Assembly: GCA_963663735.2 (NCBI GenBank)
Contig: CAXXHN010000002.1
Coordinates: 1,576,712-1,640,711 of the forward strand
Direction of reading: 5' to 3'
Origin: G963663735 sp963663735
GTDB taxonomy: Bacteria > Acidobacteriota > UBA6911 > RPQK01 > JAPXNP01
Length of the DNA: 64,000 nt
The position numbers and the translations under genes were made by a program. Each line of letters begins with the position of its first letter. Within the stretch, counting starts at the first letter, position 1. This document shows, in pieces, positions 39,091 to 46,342 of the stretch. The notes under the pieces were generated by a model that saw only the letters and a program-made list of their open reading frames with translations, had not been told where the DNA came from and searched no databases.

Positions 39091-40176
39091 TCAGGATCTC
39101 CCTTTTAACTCAAAGGTATCTGATGCCAGTTCCCTGCCATTCACGACAACTGCCAGCCCATGCAGACCAGGGTAGTATTTTCTTGTAGTTATGCTTTTAA
39201 AAGAGTGGCGTTTTTTTACAGACTTTTTCTGTCCGGGATGTTCCATTTCGGAAATTTTGAACATCTTCCTGGCCTGTTTCCCATTCTTTTTCAAAAAATC
39301 CACGGCATATTCAATGCGGAGTTTACCCAGCCTGTCATCCTGGCTTTTCAGGGTGAACGCAAATTCCAGATCCCCCTCCAGGAACACGGTTTTCTGTACC
39401 TTTAGTTCCTCAATCACTATGTGATCGCTCCTGGCAAAGCCAAAGATTTCCAGAACCTCTCGTTCTCCCTGCTTCAACAGGGTTCGGCAGGCGTGTTTAA
39501 CCAGTTTGTCTGTTTCAGGAGTATCGCCAATCCACTTTTTGGCCAGCCTGATTATCAGCTGCGGGTTATCCTTGGCAATATCATTGAGGTTATTGGCTAC
39601 ACTGCGCCGCACATACTCGCTTTCATCATTTTTGAGTTTTTCCAGGATTTTCAGTACCGGGGCGGGATTCTTCTTGAATTCCGGCAGCGCTCCGGCCCAG
39701 GGCAGGCGGGGGCGGCAGCCTTCTGATGCCAGCCTGCGCACATGGTGGTTGTCCGATTCAGCCCATTTTTCCATCTGGCCCATCATCCTGTCCGGATATT
39801 TCCTTATGAAAGGCCGCACGGCAAATTCAGAACTGGCATTCCTTGTGAAATGCTCCAGTGCTGAAACCGAAACCTCAAAATCATGAAGGCCGTATAATTC
39901 AACAAACCCAGGGAATGACATATAGGCGAAGCCTAAGGATCGCGATGGCACACCTTTAAGTATCTCAACAGCTTCAAGGTAGTTTTTGGGTAAATATTCA
40001 TGGAGCTGTACCGAAATATGCTCCATTCTTTCTTTCAGTTCTTTTTGCTCCCAGTCCTCACAAAACACACTATTATGAAATGCTTCAGAATTGAAATCTT
40101 CATAAACCAGCTTTATTTCTCTGGATAATGAAGTTATCAGTTCTTTGTTGAACATATTTTTCAATGGTTCCGGCAT
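39091..40176 (-). CDS. AlkC-type DNA alkylation repair protein
   Basis: 361 residues. The first two-thirds are helical HEAT-like repeats with PRLPWAGALPEFKKNPAPVL and SEYVRRSVANNLNDIAKDNP, and the C-terminal 90 residues are beta-rich (an Ig-like domain). This layout and the Met-Pro-Glu-Pro-Leu-Lys start match the AlkC branch of the AlkD-like glycosylases, which remove 3-methyladenine and related lesions. The Trp-Ala-Gly region matches the domain that bends DNA without flipping the lesion. It lies between a PNPOx protein and an exported methyltransferase and may be transcribed alone. Confidence 0.85.
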   Translation of the reverse strand: MPEPLKNMFNKELITSLSREIKLVYEDFNSEAFHNSVFCEDWEQKELKERMEHISVQLHEYLPKNYLEAVEILKGVPSRSLGFAYMSFPGFVELYGLHDFEVSVSALEHFTRNASSEFAVRPFIRKYPDRMMGQMEKWAESDNHHVRRLASEGCRPRLPWAGALPEFKKNPAPVLKILEKLKNDESEYVRRSVANNLNDIAKDNPQLIIRLAKKWIGDTPETDKLVKHACRTLLKQGEREVLEIFGFARSDHIVIEELKVQKTVFLEGDLEFAFTLKSQDDRLGKLRIEYAVDFLKKNGKQARKMFKISEMEHPGQKKSVKKRHSFKSITTRKYYPGLHGLAVVVNGRELASDTFELKGRS

Positions 40177-40200
40177 TTAAAACTACTCCCTCAACCTGGT

Positions 40201-40968
40201 TTATTTTCCTGGTCTGGAAAAGACAACCCAAACCCCGTAGGTCACCTGTCTCTGGTCCATCCGGGGCCGAAAGATTTCGAAGTTGCTGATGCTAAGCTTC
40301 TTCATGATTCCTTCCAACTCTCTGGCTGTATCAGCCGGATTGTATACAGGCCCCCCGCCCTGTTTTTCCCTTATCCGTTTCACAACCTCCAGGGGCATGT
40401 TTTCAGAAAACCCACGGCCGATAAAAGCCTTTCCTCCGGGTTTAAGTACCCTGTAAATCTCAGCGAAGGCCTTCTCCCGGTCACCCCACTGCTGCAGGGA
40501 GCCGCGAGAGACAATCACATCGGCATATTCACTCCTGAACGGAAGCTTGTGAACATCAGCTTGAATGAAGCTTACCCTTCCCGGGCACTCACGGTCCAGG
40601 GCTCCCTGGAACAGGTACCTGGCAAAAAAAGGATTAAGGTCTGCGTCAATCCAGGAGAAGCCTGGTGTCAGACGGCTCAACTCCAGGACCAGGTCTCCAG
40701 GCCCTCCGCCGATATCGATTCCGATTCCCGGCTTGTCGCGTATTCCGAATCGGTCAACAATTTCCTCGGCCAGGTATGGGTAGGCCGGCGCTAGTACAGT
40801 TTTAGCGGTGGTGTTGAACCTTGACGCTTCCTCATTCCCCGGATCCCTAAAAGCAGGACCGTCTTCGTGGATACCGCCTGATAAAAGAGACCCTGATAAA
40901 GCCAGGAACAGCACTGCGATAAAGATTGCCGCTCTTACTTCAACTGAAAATAAATTTCTGTTATTCAT
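40201..40968 (-). CDS. Exported or membrane-anchored SAM methyltransferase
   Basis: 255 residues. An N-terminal hydrophobic stretch (about residues 11-30) looks like a Sec signal or anchor, followed by a class I fold: IGIDIGGGPGDLVLELS (motif I, about 82-98), an acidic strand 2 (WIDADLNPF), and a strong VSRGSLQQWGDREKAF then KPGGKAFIGRGF. Methyltransferases normally sit in the cytoplasm where SAM is, so an export signal is odd; it may be a membrane anchor that leaves the domain inside. Substrate unknown. Confidence 0.75.
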   Translation of the reverse strand: MNNRNLFSVEVRAAIFIAVLFLALSGSLLSGGIHEDGPAFRDPGNEEASRFNTTAKTVLAPAYPYLAEEIVDRFGIRDKPGIGIDIGGGPGDLVLELSRLTPGFSWIDADLNPFFARYLFQGALDRECPGRVSFIQADVHKLPFRSEYADVIVSRGSLQQWGDREKAFAEIYRVLKPGGKAFIGRGFSENMPLEVVKRIREKQGGGPVYNPADTARELEGIMKKLSISNFEIFRPRMDQRQVTYGVWVVFSRPGK

Positions 40969-41274
40969 TAACTACCAAGTGTACCCTCCCCTGTCGCGGG
41001 AAGACTACACCTAAACTGCCTGATCAGCATTTTTTTGTGCAGCATAAATCCGTCAGGGTCTCTTAAAAACCTGGAGAACCTGGTTCAGACCGGTCCTGCT
41101 CCCGGCCCGGCCGCCAGTCACCCCCCCGGTCGAAGCAGCCCATTTGCCAAGCGCAGCTGCTGTCAGGAGGGAACAGGCTAAAGAGAAGTGTCATATATTT
41201 TGAGGATCTGCGGCCTGTGTACAAATGCCTCCATCCCCAGGGTAAAAACTTCGATTTCAGGCATGACAGGGATT
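40969..41274. other. Intergenic, no gene seen
   Basis: 306 bases between two minus-strand genes. No open frame or RNA is supported. Confidence 0.4.
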
Positions 41275-42321
41275 TTATTGCCTGTTTAGTATCTTAACAA
41301 TACGGTTATAAACTATTTCCGTCATGGTCCAGGTTCTACCGCCGCTCGTGTTTACGAATTGGACCACTACCGCGTCAATATCTTTATGATAACGCGCGAT
41401 ACTCGAGTAGCCCGGCAGTAAACCGGTATGTCCATACTCATAAATGGAGGAATAGACAGCCTGTTCATCATCATTTAATAATGAACCATCGTTTAACGCC
41501 CTCAAGAATATTCCCACATCCCGCGCGGTCGCTACCATTGAGCCGCCAGGGTGTATATAGTCGTTACCCTTTAAATCGGAATCATAACCTACAAAATACC
41601 CGCTCATCACATCGTCCAGGTCCACTTCACCAAGCAAACTGTAAGTATTATTCAGCTTAAGCGGTTCCAAAATTTCCTTCTTGATATATTGGTGATGGCT
41701 ATATCCCAGTGTTTTATCCAGGATTTCAGCAATCAGCAAATAATTCGTATTTGAGTAACTGTAATTTGCGTCAGGTTCAAAATCAGCCGGCTTATCCAGC
41801 ACCAACTCGAGGGGTTTTCTGTTGTCCTTAAAAGGACTGAACCATGGGAAGTCAGGGTGGTCGCCGTAATTTGGAATACCACTGCGATGTTGTAGCAGCA
41901 TCCTCAGGGTAATCTTCTCCGCGTTTTCAATTCTTCCGCTGAGTTCCGGCAGGTAATCAGCGAGTGTTTTATCCAAAGACAATCTCTTGTTATTGACCAG
42001 TTTGGCAGCAGCAGTGGCGATATATAACTTGCTTATGCTGGCAATCTTGAATAATGCTTTCGGATCAGCCGGGATATGGTTTTCCCTGTTTTTCCAGCCG
42101 GCAGCATAAAGCTCTGGAGGCTTGCCGGTTTGATCCACATAGACAATGATGCCATCCAGTCCATGATCAACAGCATCAACGACCTGCTCCTGAACCGTAT
42201 CCGGTAATGGCTCTAACCATGCCCAGACTAAATCCCAGGGAGGGAAAACCAGAAGGCTGATTAACGCCGCGATCGGCATGATTATCCTGAGCGCTTTAAC
42301 TATCGGCTTCTGTTTTGGCAT
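41275..42321 (-). CDS. Class C beta-lactamase-fold serine hydrolase
   Basis: 348 residues with an N-terminal signal or anchor (about residues 9-26), so it probably acts in the periplasm. The SxxK motif is SISK (Ser95-Lys98), a YSN-type motif is present in YSYSNTNY, and the third motif is HTG in the GHTGLLPGYS strand. That order is typical of penicillin-binding-protein-like esterases and D-aminopeptidases. It lacks the KTG triad of true AmpC, so a lactamase role is not claimed. The substrate is unknown. Confidence 0.85.
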   Translation of the reverse strand: MPKQKPIVKALRIIMPIAALISLLVFPPWDLVWAWLEPLPDTVQEQVVDAVDHGLDGIIVYVDQTGKPPELYAAGWKNRENHIPADPKALFKIASISKLYIATAAAKLVNNKRLSLDKTLADYLPELSGRIENAEKITLRMLLQHRSGIPNYGDHPDFPWFSPFKDNRKPLELVLDKPADFEPDANYSYSNTNYLLIAEILDKTLGYSHHQYIKKEILEPLKLNNTYSLLGEVDLDDVMSGYFVGYDSDLKGNDYIHPGGSMVATARDVGIFLRALNDGSLLNDDEQAVYSSIYEYGHTGLLPGYSSIARYHKDIDAVVVQFVNTSGGRTWTMTEIVYNRIVKILNRQ

Positions 42322-42665
42322 TTGAAGATTTCTTTCCGGTTTTCAGCGTGTATTCCATACCGTATGAAAATTGAGGGATTAGAGATTCAACCACCTGAAT
42401 TAAGGCAGCGGTCTTTCCGACGCCTGAGGCGTGTCCGCCAATAGCCCAGGGTGATGGACCCGTTGAAGACGGGGGCTAACCCTGGCTAAGAGTCTCCCCT
42501 TCAAAAAGAAGAACCCCGGAGGGGTGACAGGATTGATCTGCCTTGCCCCAAACCAGCGTTAAAAAAGGCAATGGGCTGGGCGTTCAATTTAGGTGACGTC
42601 AGTGTCCGACCGGCATTTTTCGATTACGATTACGACAACGATAGCGAGGAGAGGATAGGCCGGCT
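42322..42665. other. Intergenic with palindromic REP-like units
   Basis: 344 bases between two minus-strand genes, occupied mainly by the repeat listed at 42420-42530. No gene is supported. Confidence 0.45.
42420..42530. repeat. Cluster of palindromic, REP-like units
   Basis: Three hairpins lie in series: ACGCCT/AGGCGT, a longer one with AGCCCAGGGT against ACCCTGGCT enclosing ACCCGT/ACGGG, and ACCCCGGAGGGGT. Such units are usually dispersed extragenic palindromes. I do not see a linked REP-associated transposase. Confidence 0.55.
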
Positions 42666-43436
42666 CTATCTTTTCTTTCCGATGTAGAAGACATACCCGT
42701 AGTATTCTTTATATTTTCCATACAATCGTTGCTCGTGTCGCTGATTTTCAATAAAAGCCTTGACCGCGTCATTGCCCGCGTGTTTCTCCAGAAACGCTTC
42801 TTGCACATCCACCTGCGGAGCATAAAAATGGTCTGTCCAGCAGATTTCTGGAAGGGCAAAACAGGCAGTCGGGATATAACCAGCGGATTGCATCTGTGCC
42901 AGCTTTACCGGGATGGTGTCTATCTCGGAATACGCGTCCATCCAGAAGTCTTCAATATCAGCTGGCCGAATATCCGTGAACCATGAAACTTCAGAAACAG
43001 CGATGTAACCGCCGGGTTTTATGAACCTGTGCCACTCTTTGAGTCCGCGTTCGAATCCGATGTTATAGATCGCCCCCTCAGACCAGATCAAATCCAGCTC
43101 ATTTTCATCAAACGGGAGATTGTCCATCGAGCCCACACTGCCAGAAACTTTTCCTTGGAGACCCAGTTTCCTGGCATTTTGATTAAATAAATCAATGAAT
43201 CGAGGGAACAGGTCAATCCCGGTGATTTTTCCCGGTGCCTGCTGGGCCAGCACCATTGTCTGCCCGCCGGTGCCGCAACCAATGTCAGCAATCCGCGACC
43301 CTTCATCCAGGCCATCAATAAAAGCCAGTGCCCGATGAGTAATGTCAGGGCTGCCCGGTCCCTGGCGTTCCAGTCCAGCGAAATATTCACAGATTAATTC
43401 CAGGTCAAAATCGTGTATGGATGAAACTTCTGACAT
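42666..43436 (-). CDS. Class I SAM-dependent methyltransferase
   Basis: 256 residues from the ATG at 43436 (AAAGGAGG upstream), one base after the stop of the DUF1330 gene, so the two are an operon. Motif I is IADIGCGTGGQTMVLA (about 48-63), followed by ITGIDLFPRF and NLPFDENELDLIWSEGAIYNIG. The acid in motif II and the LPF segment fit the Methyltransf_11 group. The C-terminal half is longer than the core and helical. Substrate unknown. Confidence 0.87.
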   Translation of the reverse strand: MSEVSSIHDFDLELICEYFAGLERQGPGSPDITHRALAFIDGLDEGSRIADIGCGTGGQTMVLAQQAPGKITGIDLFPRFIDLFNQNARKLGLQGKVSGSVGSMDNLPFDENELDLIWSEGAIYNIGFERGLKEWHRFIKPGGYIAVSEVSWFTDIRPADIEDFWMDAYSEIDTIPVKLAQMQSAGYIPTACFALPEICWTDHFYAPQVDVQEAFLEKHAGNDAVKAFIENQRHEQRLYGKYKEYYGYVFYIGKKR

Positions 43437-43437
43437 G

Positions 43438-43734
43438 TCACTGCCTCCTTTCATAGCCATCAACAATGATGGCTTCCGTCTCCGCGCCTGCTTCTCGCAA
43501 TGGGGCGATATCCTGATATTCTGGAGAAGCAAGCCATCGCTTAATGTCGGCTTCAGACGGAAACTCAATAACTATTACCCTGTCAGGTTTCCATAGACCC
43601 AATGATTTTATATTTTCGCCCCGGACATGATAACAGCCTCCATATTTTTCAACTATCGGTGACACCTGGTCGATATATTGCCTGTATCTATCGTTATCTA
43701 ATATCTTTGAAGAAATGATCATATAAACTGACAT
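43438..43734 (-). CDS. DUF1330 protein
   Basis: 98 residues from the ATG at 43734 (AGGGAAAG upstream). A ferredoxin-like small protein beginning MSVYMIIS with a later SLGLWKPDRVIVIEFPSEAD and LREAGAETEAIIVDG, the pattern of DUF1330 proteins (dimeric alpha-beta barrel). Its function is not established; some members sit near methyltransferases as here. It is the first gene of a two-gene operon. Confidence 0.82.
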   Translation of the reverse strand: MSVYMIISSKILDNDRYRQYIDQVSPIVEKYGGCYHVRGENIKSLGLWKPDRVIVIEFPSEADIKRWLASPEYQDIAPLREAGAETEAIIVDGYERRQ

Positions 43735-44032
43735 ATTCTTTCCCTTTTTGAAGCCGAACAATAATCAGGCAGGTCCACATAAGACGCGGACCTGTTGGTT
43801 CCCTTCCACAAAAATCACCCCAGGTATTTTGACAGCCGTTAAAATCCAACCTGAAGCCCAAAACAGTGTACCCGATTTTAACTGGAGAGGAAGATTTCAA
43901 ATTGAAATTGGAATCGGGGTCTGTCCCTGTCCCAGGGAACGTGCCAGGACAATCAGTATCTTCATCTTTTTTTCACACGACTTAATTCCCAGCGGTCAGG
44001 GAACCGGAGCCGCCGGGGAAAATTCCCAGGCA

Positions 44033-44491
44033 TCATTTGACGCGGGGAATACGGTTATCGGCGGAAGATGAGGAATACTTCATTACCAGTTCGGGATATC
44101 CAGTGTGCTCGTCAATCTGCTCATGTTCAATTTTAAATCCACATTTTTTATAAAACTCGATGCTCTTCACGTTGTCCTTGTAAACAGTGAGATTCATGCT
44201 GTCACGAATATCCCTGGCTTTTCGCATAAGCCGCGAACCAAAACCTTTCCCCTGCGAATCAGGGGCAACAAAAATGGCAGCCAATGTTTCATCGGATAAA
44301 GAGATAAAACCTTTAATTACACCCTCCTGTTCCAAAACATAGGTTTCCCCGGAAGGAATGTAGACCTCCTTCATATCCTTGACTTTTGATTTCCAGAATT
44401 CACTGTCGATAAAGTCGTGAGCTTGAATTGATGCCTCAAGCCAGATACTGACGATTTCATCGATATCAGATTGTCGCGATTTTCGTATCAT
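44033..44491 (-). CDS. GNAT-family N-acetyltransferase
   Basis: 152 residues. The acetyl-CoA loop is QGKGFGSRLM (about 82-91) in the V-x-x-x-x-Q/R-G-x-G/A context, and strand 4 reads LAAIFVAPDSQGKG. The later NVKSIEFYKKCGFK is the typical C-terminal helix. The overall layout is like E. coli YjaB. The substrate may be an antibiotic, a protein N-terminus or a small amine. It is separated by about 300 bases from the DUF1330 gene. Confidence 0.85.
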   Translation of the reverse strand: MIRKSRQSDIDEIVSIWLEASIQAHDFIDSEFWKSKVKDMKEVYIPSGETYVLEQEGVIKGFISLSDETLAAIFVAPDSQGKGFGSRLMRKARDIRDSMNLTVYKDNVKSIEFYKKCGFKIEHEQIDEHTGYPELVMKYSSSSADNRIPRVK

Positions 44492-44861
44492 GCGTGGTTT
44501 GTAATCATAATAGTAATTGTTGTCAAAATTGATTATAAAACCCAGTCTCGTAGTGAGTCCACATGGGGCTGGGATCTTCGGCAGGGTCGCGGTGGGGAAG
44601 CTCTTTGTCAGAGCTCTTTCGGATTTCAGTCCTGGCTGTCGGAAATAAGAGCCTCAAGCTTGAAATTTCATTAGAAAAATGCTTAAGCCTTGTATGGGAT
44701 CCTTGGATATGTGATTTATGCCCTAATAGCAATTTTTCCCAGAGGTTATCAAAGTCTTCTATATGGCCTTATATAATCCCTGTGCATATATCCCTTGTAT
44801 CTAATTGTATCCATAACTTCCCGAAATCTCTATCTGAATGTTATTCATACTTCACCCAACG
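44492..44861. other. Intergenic at the left edge of the accessory island
   Basis: 370 bases. The right end carries part of an attC-like site (44854-44913). No gene is supported; the small open frame here has no ribosome-binding site. Confidence 0.4.
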
Positions 44862-44913
44862 TCAGACTTCAGCCGCGCGAGGCGCTAGAGTCGCCTGCAT
44901 GGTTTTGTTAGCT
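44854..44913 (-). repeat. attC-like recombination site at the end of the GT51 gene
   Basis: On the minus strand the ends are AGCTAAC (one mismatch to RYYYAAC) and GTTGGGT (fits GTTRRRY), and the interior has imperfectly complementary arms around CGCCTCGCG. The stop codon of the GT51 gene (at 44862) lies inside the site, as in integron cassettes. The site is single and no integron integrase lies in the window. Confidence 0.4.
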
Positions 44914-45536
44914 TCTTGCCTATTACGATAGGTCAGTATATTTACTCTACGATTAATCTTAGCTTGCCAAGCCATCGAAGGTGCAAGCGGACGTGGATAT
45001 TTTAGCTGCGTTACAAACTTCAGCGCCTGTTCATCTGTTACGACGGCGAGGTTACATCCAAATTTCTTCATCAAGCCATTGAGGCCCGTATACCCAATGC
45101 CCCAAAATGCTGTTGACAAGTATGCAGATGCTATTGCCGATTTCGGCCTAAGACGCACCAAGGATAATGCTAGGATTTGCTCTCTGATCTTCCTTGAGAC
45201 GGTGCGTTCGTATCTACCTGTAACAACCCGTACAAATTGTTGTTCGATGGTGCTGGCGCCTTGCACTTCCCCTCTTAATATCCGAATCAGGAATGCTCGA
45301 ATAATACCTATGGGATCAATTCCAAGATGCAGGCAATTTCGATGATCCTCCGCAATGATCAGAGCATTAAGAAATACTGGCGGCACACTAGATTTGTGAC
45401 GGTCAACTACTTCCAAGCATTGGCAAAGATCAGTTTCTAGGGATTCAAGTTTGAGCAGATTAGCGACTCTGGATAGCACTATGTGCGGTAGTGATACCAA
45501 ATGGATCATAACTTTCAGAATTTTTTCCGCTGCCAT
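44862..45536 (-). CDS. Stand-alone GT51 peptidoglycan transglycosylase
   Basis: 224 residues comprising only a glycosyltransferase family 51 domain, the polymerase half of class A penicillin-binding proteins and MtgA. The catalytic motif EDHRNCLHLGID (Glu at about 68), GASTIEQQ and the RKIREQILAL helix are all present. The N-terminal region is short and has no clear signal, so its membrane anchor is not obvious. The C-terminal end reads ANKTMQATLAPRAAEV, overlapping an attC-like sequence. It overlaps the upstream gene by 22 bases, so the two are likely co-translated. Such a lone enzyme in an island is unusual. Confidence 0.8.
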   Translation of the reverse strand: MAAEKILKVMIHLVSLPHIVLSRVANLLKLESLETDLCQCLEVVDRHKSSVPPVFLNALIIAEDHRNCLHLGIDPIGIIRAFLIRILRGEVQGASTIEQQFVRVVTGRYERTVSRKIREQILALSLVRLRPKSAIASAYLSTAFWGIGYTGLNGLMKKFGCNLAVVTDEQALKFVTQLKYPRPLAPSMAWQAKINRRVNILTYRNRQEANKTMQATLAPRAAEV

Positions 45537-46015
45537 ATAACTTTCCCATCTTGATCGGCCACCATCGAACTGAATGAACCCGACATGACTCCTTTCGAAT
45601 CGGCCATTAGTTCATAAAAGTTCGTGGACTCTCGCCCGTGTCCGTCTTCAATAACGTGGAGAAAAAAACGATCTTTGGCAAAATAATTCTTCTCGATGTA
45701 ACCTTCGACTTTGCCTCTAGTGCGATTCTTCCCGTCGAAGCTCCGTTCACCAGTTGACGATTTTTCATATATTTTCTCAGCTGATCCTTCGATTCTATTT
45801 CCCTCGCGCCACAACATCGCCACATATCGCAAAATCATGTTTTCGTATGGGTTATATGATGTATTGACCGTGCGCATCTCGAAATACCATCGGCCCGTTA
45901 CTTCAGGCAGTGGAAATACCTTCTCACGCATCCAAAAAAAAAGTGCTGCTAGAATAGCCCCGCCTAAAATCGTTGCCATGACATCAGCCCAAAAGGTTTC
46001 AAAGTTCAAGTACAT
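45515..46015 (-). CDS. Membrane-anchored beta-barrel-like protein
   Basis: 166 residues with one TM helix near the N-terminus (about residues 10-28), then a mostly beta-strand domain with GRWYFEMRTV at its start and the closing strands FYELMADSKGVMSGSFSSM and GKVIWQRKKF. A short TM helix with a small lipocalin-like barrel recalls Cap15-type effectors of CBASS systems, but the usual two TM helices are not clear, so this is only a shape comparison. It overlaps and likely couples with the GT51 gene. Confidence 0.55.
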   Translation of the reverse strand: MYLNFETFWADVMATILGGAILAALFFWMREKVFPLPEVTGRWYFEMRTVNTSYNPYENMILRYVAMLWREGNRIEGSAEKIYEKSSTGERSFDGKNRTRGKVEGYIEKNYFAKDRFFLHVIEDGHGRESTNFYELMADSKGVMSGSFSSMVADQDGKVIWQRKKF

Positions 46016-46342
46016 CCTCCTAGTTTTCTCGGATATCTAACCAGTAGCTGATTCTCGATTTCAAGTGTCGCCTCCAGTCGATGGCTGGCTATCGTGTCGT
46101 ACATACATGTTCTGGAGAAGCGTTTCCGCCTGCAAAATAACATCCCCATATGTCAAGTAATCTGGCTACTATTTAGTATTAAAGCGATGGAGCTTCCCTT
46201 TCTGTTGTTCAGTCATCTCGTTGGCTGTTTCGATGACTAAGAGAAATTCCTGGCATCAGATTTCTAGCATACTCGCCGTAAGATTCTATTCACTGCTGGA
46301 AATCAATACTTATTAGTTAGTATGAGCAAAATTCATTATGCC
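46016..46342. other. Intergenic, no gene seen
   Basis: 327 bases between the HerA-type ATPase and the barrel protein. No open frame or RNA recognised. Confidence 0.4.

Noticed and set aside
44523..44732. Minus-strand open frame of 69 codons in the island's left gap
   Set aside because: No ribosome-binding site, and the composition is unlike neighbouring genes; left as intergenic.
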